From assembly GCA_965372355.1 (NCBI GenBank), contig CBDVBZ010000105.1:1-13269 (forward strand): a DNA stretch of 13,269 bases, read 5' to 3'. This DNA comes from CBDVBZ01 sp965372355 (GTDB taxonomy: Bacteria > Krumholzibacteriota > Krumholzibacteriia > WVZY01). Within the stretch, counting starts at the first letter, position 1, and every line of letters begins with the position of its first letter. The translations under genes and the position numbers were made by a program. This document shows positions 1-7,600 of this stretch, piece by piece. The notes below the pieces were generated by a model. The model saw nothing but the letters and a program-made list of their open reading frames with translations, had not been told where the DNA came from and searched no databases.

Positions 1-2
1 CT

Positions 3-398
3 TCTACTAAATATGCATCTCTCCTTCTGATTGCCTGTTTCGGTTGCCTGGCCACCTGCGGGTGTAGCGGTTCGGAAAACCCCGCAGCTCCGCTCCCGAC
101 GATCGATTCGCCGGGAGCGGTGGCGGCGGTGGAAGGCTGCCCGACGCTCGAGGACGTTTGCGAGGAAATCTGGTGGACGATATATATGGAGTGTGGCTTC
201 CCCGATGAATATGAGAGACACTCAGAATACGTTCATTGCCGCAAGAGCGTTCTGAAAAGAGAGCTGGAAAAATACGACGGTTGCTTCTCGCTAGGTGACG
301 TCACCGGCGGTGTGAACGAATATCAAGTGGGTGAGGGGTGGACCGCGCGTAACGACGGAGGCCCTCGCACCAAACTCAAGTTTCAAGACCGTTGGTAG
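3..398 (+). CDS. Small cysteine-rich lipoprotein, 5' end outside window
   Basis: The frame is open from the window edge to TAG at 396-398 (131 visible residues); the start codon lies upstream of position 1. The visible N-terminus reads STKYASLLLIACFGCLATCG: a basic residue, a hydrophobic core and a lipobox-like LATC (Cys codon at 57-59), with a second candidate Cys two residues on. This suggests a signal-peptidase-II lipoprotein anchored in a membrane. Threonine at -1 of the lipobox is unusual. After a Pro/Ala-rich linker the mature part has a compact segment with five cysteines (GCP, DVC, MEC, VHC, DGC) and many acidic and aromatic residues, then a Gly-rich end. An internal GTG at 120 is a possible start, but using it would discard the in-frame signal sequence. 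I do not recognise the family. It is separated from the next intact gene by a pseudogene remnant, so it is probably not in the same operon. Confidence 0.7.
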   Translation, partial: STKYASLLLIACFGCLATCGCSGSENPAAPLPTIDSPGAVAAVEGCPTLEDVCEEIWWTIYMECGFPDEYERHSEYVHCRKSVLKRELEKYDGCFSLGDVTGGVNEYQVGEGWTARNDGGPRTKLKFQDRW

Positions 399-428
399 AC
401 TCCCCACGGTCGCTTCCCTGGTCCGCTC

Positions 429-649
429 CGGTTTACGATTCCCGCCAACAATTCCGTGACATTGATTGTATTTGATGTGAAGGGACGCCGAGTCCAAACA
501 CTCGTCAATGGGCCACTCCAGGCAAACCACTACGAGGTCGAACGGAGCGGCAAGAACGACCAGGGTTAGTCTGTGGCGAGCGGGGGCTATTTCTAAAGGC
601 TCGAGGCGGGCAAGTTCAGGAAGACCCGCAAGTTGGTCGTTTCAAGTGA
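429..649 (+). pseudogene. Decayed T9SS-like C-terminal sorting tail (3' remnant of a lost gene)
   Basis: These 221 bases align end to end with 13020-13241, the last 74 codons of the giant gene including its stop. Hand alignment gives about 79-80% identity with one gap. The recovered peptide starts RFTIPANNSVTLIVFDVKGR and continues through NGPLQANHYEV and GKNDQG. The reading frame is destroyed: TAG at 567-569 replaces the CAG (Gln) codon, TAA at 594-596 replaces TAC (Tyr), and one base is missing between 639 and 643 just before the conserved AAG-TGA end. Many differences fall at third codon positions, as expected if the copy diverged as a working paralogue before it broke. The homology to NFPNPFNP upstream of 429 is not convincing. 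This is best read as the 3' stump of a former neighbouring gene for an exported protein. Confidence 0.88.
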
Positions 650-814
650 GCGACCAGCTCCGTCCGGGCACATGAGCTCTTCGAGGATGCATTCTCCCCG
701 TTTTTGAAGTGGATTAACATAAAATCACTCCCAGTCCGGGAGTGGTCGCACACGGAGGGGCGACGCCGAAGTGCGCTAACTCCATATCGGAACTTCACAT
801 GGTCAATTATTCGG
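650..814. other. Intergenic stretch without a gene
   Basis: Between the remnant tail and the promoter no frame shows a signal peptide, a ribosome binding site with a start, or family similarity. Short open frames on both strands here lack any coding sign. The only structure seen is the hairpin at 726-744. The stretch is more AT-rich than the flanking genes from about 700 onward. It may be residue of the lost gene's downstream region. Confidence 0.6.
726..744. other. Perfect 7-bp inverted repeat (hairpin)
   Basis: CACTCCC (726-732) and GGGAGTG (738-744) form a perfect 7-bp stem around the 5-base loop AGTCC; two more pairs, one of them a G-T wobble, extend it outward. On the + strand no T-tract follows, so it is a poor intrinsic terminator in that direction. 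On the - strand the stem is followed by ATTTTATGTT, which is more terminator-like, but no - strand gene is seen that would need it. It could be a relic terminator of the lost upstream gene or an operator. The role is unknown. Confidence 0.45.
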
Positions 815-843
815 TTGATTTTGTGTCGTATTTGCTTTACAAT
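815..843 (+). promoter_or_regulatory. Predicted sigma70-type promoter of the operon
   Basis: TTGATT (815-820) and TACAAT (838-843) are separated by exactly 17 bases. They match 4/6 and 5/6 positions of the classical -35 and -10 boxes and sit in an AT-rich stretch of an otherwise GC-rich window. Transcription would start near 850, leaving a leader of roughly 70 bases before the ATG at 922. No other convincing promoter lies before the giant gene, so this one probably serves both genes. If the host uses a Bacteroidetes-type sigma factor the boxes would differ. Confidence 0.55.
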
Positions 844-921
844 CAATGACATTCAGACCTCCACCCGGTCTGGATACACCCAACCGACCCAGTGAAGACG
901 TGGCGACACGAGAAAGTCGAC

Positions 922-1473
922 ATGTACAGGGCAACCACTATACTCTGCGTTCTCCTCGTGCTGACAGTCAGTCTGCCGTCGTACGCCACACAGATCATCC
1001 ATCGAACTCCCCAGCAGCTTGGCACCGAATCCTCGCTCGTCGTCCGTGGAACGGTTGCGTCCGTCCGATCCTACTGGAACGAGAGCCGCACGAAGGTCTT
1101 TACGGAAACCATGGTTAACGTCGCCGATACCTACAAGGGTGGATCCCCGGCGGCCGTTCGAGTGGTCCAGCTCGGCGGGATTGTCGGCAATGTCAAGGTC
1201 AGCGTGGCGGGGGCGCTCCAGTGGCGGGTTGGCGAGGAGGTGCTTCTGTTCGCCGAGCAATCCGGTGCCGATGCATATCGCGTAGCGGGTTTTTCACAAG
1301 GAAAGTTTCACATCGAGCGCGATGCAAAGACCGGCAAACCATACATCACGCGGCCGGCGTTGCAGGGCGTAGAGGTTCTAAAGGCGCCTGGTCTCGATGA
1401 ACCCGCAAGAGTCACGCGTCTCGAGCGGGTGTCGCTCGAGCAGTTCGTCCAGGAGGCGCTGCCCGAACGTTGA
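922..1473 (+). CDS. Small exported protein preceding and coupled to the giant metalloprotease gene
   Basis: The product has 183 residues from ATG 922. A clear Sec signal peptide (MYRATT, then a hydrophobic core, ending PSYA) predicts cleavage after residue 22 and a mature protein of about 161 residues. ATG 922 is preferred because GAGAAAG (910-916) lies 5 bases upstream and because it gives a compact signal peptide. An in-frame GTG at 892 would add ten residues before it and has no visible ribosome site. The mature part is mostly beta-like, with VVRGTVASVRSYWNES, YKGG, the run QLGGIVGNVKV, GEEVLLF and a terminal YRVAGFSQGKFHIERD-like stretch. From memory, proteins of this pattern occur in several phyla beside matrixin-type secreted proteases, but their function is not established. 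The stop codon overlaps the next gene by four bases, indicating translational coupling. It may be a partner, inhibitor or folding helper of the giant protein, which is inference only. Confidence 0.82.
   Translation: MYRATTILCVLLVLTVSLPSYATQIIHRTPQQLGTESSLVVRGTVASVRSYWNESRTKVFTETMVNVADTYKGGSPAAVRVVQLGGIVGNVKVSVAGALQWRVGEEVLLFAEQSGADAYRVAGFSQGKFHIERDAKTGKPYITRPALQGVEVLKAPGLDEPARVTRLERVSLEQFVQEALPER
1451..1456 (+). promoter_or_regulatory. Shine-Dalgarno AGGAGG for the giant gene, inside the preceding gene
   Basis: A full AGGAGG lies within the last codons of the small exported protein gene, 13 bases before the TTG at 1470. The spacing is somewhat long. Combined with the 4-base stop/start overlap (TTGA), it supports coupled initiation at 1470. 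A weaker AGAAAGG at 1491-1497 sits 5 bases before another in-frame TTG (1503), which would remove only eleven residues and leave the signal peptide intact. Confidence 0.5.
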
Positions 1474-1610
1474 GCGCGCCCAGAACGGTAAGAAAGGTGC
1501 TTTTGGGTACTAACCGTCGCATAAGATTTCCCCACACGTACCCATCCTTCGTCGTCTCATTGTTTAGCATTATTGTTTGCCTGGTCGCGTTTGGATCCTC
1601 CGTTCAAGCG
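1470..1610 (+). other. Signal peptide of the giant protein
   Basis: Residues 1-47 contain a basic stretch (TNRRIRFPH) and then a hydrophobic core from about residue 27 to 41 (FVVSLFSIIVCLVAF), ending SSVQA before TVRNVPG. The N-region is long if TTG 1470 is the start and normal if TTG 1503 is used. The two arginines do not match a Tat motif well, so Sec export is expected. Confidence 0.85.
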
Positions 1611-4600
1611 ACCGTGCGAAACGTTCCCGGGACGTACGTGGAGATTCAAGATGCAATTGATGTTGCGTCGGCGGGAGACACGATTCTCGTCGCCGACGGA
1701 ACGTACAGCGGCAATGACAACAAAAATATCGATTTTCTTGGTAAGAACATCGTCGTCATGTCGGAGAACGGAGCGGATTCGACGATCATCGATTGCGAAG
1801 GAATCGGTTTTGGCTTCTATCTATCCGGGGGGGATTCAACGCAAATCCTGCAGGGCTTCACGGTTACAAATGCGTCGGCCGATGCGATCGAGATCCGAAA
1901 CAGTGATGCGAAGGTCAGAGACTGCAAGATCGTGACCGTCACGAATGGGACGGGCATATACATCCCCCCCACAGGCGATCCGTCGCCCAGAATTGAGAAC
2001 TGCGTTGTCGAGGGGTGCGCCAATTCAGGAATGCGCGTTAACGCTGGTACACCGACGATCACCGGATGCACTTTCAGAGATAACCAGGGGAGTATAGGCG
2101 GTGGTCTGTATCTATGGGGCTGCGACGCCACGGTGAGTGACTGCGTGTTCACAGGAAATGAGGCAAGCGTGTACGGTGGTGGTGTGGCCGTTTACGACAA
2201 ATCAGAGTTCCAGGATTGCACGTTTGCGAACAACATTTCCGAGGATGTGGGGGGGGGCATCTGGACCGACGTTTCTGATGCCTCTGGGCCGCGCTTCACG
2301 AATTGCACAATCAAGGGCAACACGGCTGCTGGCGGGGGTGGGGGGGCGTCTCTCAACAGCGGCGCCGATACGATGGCGGTCTTTACGGACTGTACGATCA
2401 CTGGCAACGTGGCTGGTGGCGACGGTGGGGGGATCGTGTTCGGTAGTGGACCAGCCGACATCATCGGTTGCACGGTGGCGGGTAACCGGGCATCGGGGAA
2501 CGGCGGCGGCTTCTGGCACGGGAACGGGGGCGCCGAAACGGTGACGGTGACACGGACCATTGTCTGGGGAAACTGCGCCGGTCTCAATGGTGACGAGATC
2601 CGCGTGGACTGGCCGGGACAGTTCAACCTCACGTGCTGCGATGTCGATAGCACGGGCGTTTCCGACCCGGATGGGCGGGTCAACTACGTCGCGGACAATA
2701 TCGTCATGAATCCTTTCTTCTGCGACGCCCAGCCCTGCGATAGCGCAGCCACGACGTTCGGTGACTACCAACTGGCGGCGAACTCACGGTGCCTGGCGTC
2801 GAACAGCTCGTGCGGGCAGCAGATTGGGGCGAAGGGAGCCAGTTGTACCGCGATGCCGCTACGTGTCCCCGGCGACTTCACATTGATTCAGGATGCAATC
2901 GACGCTGCGTTTGAAGGAGACACAATCCTCGTTGGCGATGGGACCTACACCGGTGTGGGCAACAAAGACCTCACATTCGACGGCAAGGGGATCGTCCTCA
3001 GGTCGGAGAACGGGGCCGATTCAACGATCATCGACTGCGAGGGCTCGGGGCGTGGGATTACGTTCGACAACGCCGAGGATGACGCCGCAGTGTTGGATGG
3101 CTTCAGAATTGTGAATGGCAGTGTGTCCGGAGCGGGTAATGAGCGGGGCGGCGGCATTTTCATCGACACTGCCTATCCCACAATCAGAAACTGTGTTATC
3201 GATAACTGCACATCTTATTGGGAGGGTGGTGGGATATATATCACCGATTGGTCGGCTACGAATCCGGCTCCTGAGTTTAGCAACTGTGTGGTCAACGGCA
3301 ATACCGCGTGGAATGTCTCCGGCAGCTTCCGGGACGGCGGCGGTGTCTGCATATACATGTCCTCGGCATCGTTTAACGACTGTGATTTCAACAACAATGA
3401 GGGTGACGACGGCGCCGGTGTCTATCTTGCCAGTAGCAACGCGACTTTCGATGGGTGCCGGATTGGCGGAAACGTTGGTATGGACAGCGGCGCCTATGGT
3501 GGGGGGCTCTATGTGGCACTGGGCAATCCATCGTTCACGAACACGATGATCACCGAAAACACGGCAGTTTATGGAGGAGGCGTCTACGTCAACGGCAATG
3601 CGGCGTTCACGAACTGCGAGATTCTGCACAATGTTGGCGACCCTGGGGGTGGTGTGTACGTGTATGATGCCGAACCGTCCTTTACGAATTGCACGGTTGC
3701 AGGCAATCGAAGTGACGACACGGGGGGCGGTTTTTTCTTCGACGCCGCGACCGCAATCGTTATCGATCGGACGATCGTTTGGGGCAATGGGGCGGCGTTG
3801 GCCGGTGATGAGGTGATGTTGTGGGGAGATTCCGATGTGACGTTCACATGCTGCAACGTGGACACCACTGGAGTAGGCGAGGGAGGTGGGGTGAACTCCG
3901 TGAGTTACTCCAATCTTGTCGATGAGGCACCCGGTTTGTGCGCACCGATCGCCTGGACCCGTGCACCCACGGGGGGGGGCGGCGACTACCGCCTGTCCAC
4001 CCAGTCCCCCTGTCTCGCGTCGAATAGTCCGTGCGGCCAGCTGATCGGAGCGCCGTTGGGGACGGGGTGCACGATAAGGATGCTTCGTGTGCCGGACAAT
4101 TGGGCGACGATCCAGGATGGCATCAACTCGGCGTTCCCTGACGACACGGTACTGGTCGCTCCCGGCACGTACAGCGGCGCGGGCAACCGGGATCTCAACT
4201 TCGCTGGCAAAAACATCGTTCTGGTATCGGAGAAAGGGGCGGATTCGACGATTATCGATTGCGAAGGGTCTGGGAGGGGATTCCTCTTCGAGAATAGTGA
4301 GGACACGACGTCCGTAGTCCAGGGCTTTACGATTGTCAATGGCTATGCGGGAGCGACGGGCGGCGGGATTCAAATAGACCTCGCCAGCTCCCCGAAAATA
4401 GAGGACTGCGTCGTGGCATACTGCTCGGCCGAATTGGGTCGGGGCGGGGGGATCTATGTCGCTGGGTCCGACCCAATCATTCAAAATACGGTCGTGCAAA
4501 GCTGCAGCGCGTCGGCATCAGACGGGGGCGGCATCGCTGTCGTAGGCGGCGCACCCACAATCGCCGGATGCACGTTTAACTGGAACTATGCAGAAGACAG

Positions 4601-7600
4601 CGGTGGTGGTCTGTACTCGAACGGGAGCGCCGCCTTGTTAAGCGGGTGCGTGTTCACGGAAAACACCACGAGCACCTCCGCATTTGGAGTCCAAGACGGT
4701 GGCGGTATGGCTGTCGTCGGGGGCACACCGACGATTAACGGATGCGAGTTCGCGGGAAACTATGCAAACGGAGACGGTGGTGGTCTGCGCTTGAACGAAA
4801 GCGACGCCCTGGTGAGCGGCTGCGTGTTCCAGAGCAACACAGCGGATGGGAACGGGGGGGGGACGTCTGTATACGAAGACAGTGCTAAGTTCTGGGATTG
4901 CGCATTCGTGGATAATACGGGCTTGGAGGGCGGTGGTATCTACGCTGAGGTCGTAAATGTGCCCGGACCGCATTTCACCAACTGTGCGATCGCTGCGAAT
5001 GTCGCTGCTACTAACGGTGGGGGAGCGTATCTATTTACTGTGGGCGGGGAGCTCACGGCGTGGTTTACGAATTGCACCATCACCGGAAACTATGCCGTTT
5101 CGGGGGGCGGGATTGGGCTAAAATACGCATCCGTCGAAATCAACGGATGCACAATCGCGGGCAATAGGGCGGAAGGCACCGGCGGTGGCATTCGGTTCGA
5201 CGACTACTGGTTTGCCGATGTCTCGATTTCGCGGACGATCGTCTGGGGGAATTGCGCCGGCGCGCTCGGTGGAGAAATCCTGGCAGCCCTTAACCAGGAC
5301 GGGACGATAAACTTCACGTGCTGCGATATTGATAGCACCGGCGTCGAGGTGACCGGCGGAGGCACAGTCAGCTACGTCGCTAACAACATTTTCGAAGACC
5401 CACTCTTCTGCGATCCTATCGAGTGCACCGAAGCTCCGACCACGGCCGGTGACTACACAATCTCGACGGTTTCTCAGGCACTGTCCTACTACAATACGTG
5501 TGGCGCGAACATCGGCGCGCTCGGTGCGGCCTGCGGACACACCGTCTCTACGGGCATCGTCAAAGATGGGGGGACGAAGATCGACGACAACGTGGGCGGT
5601 TTTGGCGGTGAGATCGGTCCCGGTGACGAGTTTGGCCGGTCGGTCGTCTCAATTGGTGACCTCGACGGCGACGGTGTGACCGATGTGGCCGTGGGGGCGA
5701 GCCACAGCGACGACGGGGGAACGGGGCCCAACGACGATCGCGGTTCGGTGTGGATCCTATTCATGAGAAATGACGGGACGGTAAAGGCCGAGCAAAAGAT
5801 CAGCGACACGGAGGGTGGCTTCACCGGGACGCTCGAGAACAGCGATCGCTTCGGCACATCCGTGGCATCGCTCGGGGATCTCGACGGCCCTGGTTCTGGT
5901 GTAGTGACGCTCGCTGTGGGGGCTCCTGGAGACGACGATGGCGGAGAGTCGGGTGAGGGTGCGATATGGCTCCTCTACCTCAATGCAGACGGCAACGTGA
6001 ATTATCACGAGAAGATCAGCGAAACATCGGGTGGGTTCACGGAGACACTCGATGGCGGCGACGAGTTCGGCAGCTCATTGGCATCGTTGGGTGACTTCGA
6101 TGGCGACGCCGTTCCCGACATGGTTGTCGGTCGCTGGTTGGATGACGACGGTGGCACAACCGCGAGCAGCAACCGCGGTGCCGTGTACATGATCCTTCTC
6201 AACGCCAACGGCACAGTGAAGTCGTACGAGAAAATCAGTGACGCGCAGGGCAATTTTGCGGGCGTCCTGGATGATGGGGATTGGTTCGGCACCGGTGTGA
6301 CATCGCTGGGCGACTTCGATGGCGATGGCGTAGACGATCTGGCCGTCGGCGCACCCGGCGACAACAACGGCCGCGGCGCGGTGTGGCTCCTCTTTATGAA
6401 TAGCGATGGCACGGTCAAATCGCATGTGGAGATCGGTGATGGCCTGGGCGGTTTTGTCGGGGCTCTCGATGACGACGATAACTTTGGCTATGACGTCGCC
6501 TCGATGGGTGATCTCGACGGCGATGGCGTGGGTGATCTGGCCGTCGGCGCGCGCATGGATGATGACGGCGGGACTGGGGACGTCGAATACGGCGCCGTAT
6601 GGATCCTGTATCTCAACGAAAACGGGACGGTGAAATCCCACCAGAAGATTAGCGCCACGGAAGGCGGCTTCAGCAACGGCACCTGGGCCGACCCTACACT
6701 ATTTGGCACGTCCGTCGCTCCGCTCGGTGATATCGATCGCGATGGCGTGCCGGACCTGGCCGTGGGCGCACGCGCCGATAACGGGGACGGTGGGGGTGAC
6801 GACGGCAACCAGGGTGCCCTGTGGGTGCTCACGCTTCAGGGCTTCCCCGATGGCGACCGCGATGGCGTGCCGGACGCGAGCGATGGTTGTGTCGCCGAGA
6901 ACGCGTCCTTCTTCGATCAGGACGGTGACGGGTGTATTGACGTCGTCGCCGGCACACGACGTATCGAGTTCTGGGGGGCCGAGGACTTCCCCGTATCGTA
7001 CGTGATCAACGAGGAGGGCGCGCCCTATGTGGTCGATGGCAGCGATTTCACGGCGATCCAGAGCGCGATGAACGTGTGGCCATCCGTGGCGGGCACCGAC
7101 TTCTCCGTGACCTACGCGGGCACAACACCCCAGCAGGATGCCGGCGCCCTGGACCAGGTCAACCTCGTCACATTCCTGGATGACGAGTACAGCTTTGGCG
7201 CATACGTCCTCGCCGTGGGGATCACGACGTCGTTTCTCACCCCGACAACACACAATGGCAAAACCTTCCGACCCGGGCAAATCGTCGACAGCGATATCAT
7301 CTTCAACCCGAACAAGATCTTTACAACACCGACATCGGGTGGGAGCGGCACCGACATGCAAAGTGTGGCCACACACGAAGCGGGCCATCTCTTTGGCATC
7401 GCCCATTCGGCGGTGAAGACATCGACGATGTTCTTTGTATTGCCCCCCGGCAACGAGGCAGCGTCCCTCTCAACAGAGGACTCGCTCGCCATCCTCAATA
7501 CATATCCCGATGCGTCGACAAAGATCGGCAATCGCCTCGGTACGACGGTAACGGACTCCGTGTTAAGCGCGCCGGTCCCGGGCGCCGTTGTCATGGTGAT

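Larger units (their letters stand above)
4080..5537 (+). repeat. Beta-helix module C, expanded
   Basis: Residues 871-1356, about 75 residues longer than A or B, with about eleven rungs. The cap reads RVPDNWATIQDGIN and the DNA anchor lies at 4227, 408 codons after that of module B. The later rungs (SGCVFQSN, then VPGPHFTNCAIAANVAATNGGG, then FTNCTITGNYAVSGGG) resemble module A rung for rung more than module B. The closing CLxSNSxCG of A and B has become ALSYYNTCG, losing one cysteine. Confidence 0.85.

Noticed and set aside
120..398. GTG at 120 as the start of the first gene
   Set aside because: The same frame is open upstream to the window edge and encodes a lipoprotein-type signal sequence, which this start would remove.
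567..596. Stop-codon readthrough or recoding to keep the upstream tail functional
   Set aside because: Two different stops (TAG, TAA) and a separate one-base deletion near the end all fall in the same short stretch, with no start codon or signal upstream. Decay explains this more simply.
726..744. Intrinsic terminator for the upstream gene
   Set aside because: The stem is good but no T-run follows on the + strand, so it was recorded only as a hairpin.
892..921. GTG at 892 as the start of the small exported protein
   Set aside because: No ribosome site precedes it and it would add ten residues before a good signal peptide. ATG 922 has GAGAAAG at 5 bases' distance.
1512..1535. Tat (twin-arginine) signal in NRRIRFPH
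   Set aside because: It lacks the S/T-RR-x-F-L-K context; the hydrophobic core and VQA cleavage site fit Sec export.
1761..4267. CRISPR-like or mobile-element repeats
   Set aside because: The repeated DNA (anchors at 1761, 3003, 4227) is in-frame protein-module repetition at multiples of three, with no short uniform spacers, terminal inverted repeats or transposase.
3021..4499. Long open frame on the - strand (492 codons) opposite beta-helix modules B and C
   Set aside because: It mirrors the GC-rich, Gly-rich coding strand. Its translation is a low-order Arg/Ile/Pro/His-rich string without signal, domain or ribosome site, and the opposite strand is clearly the real gene.
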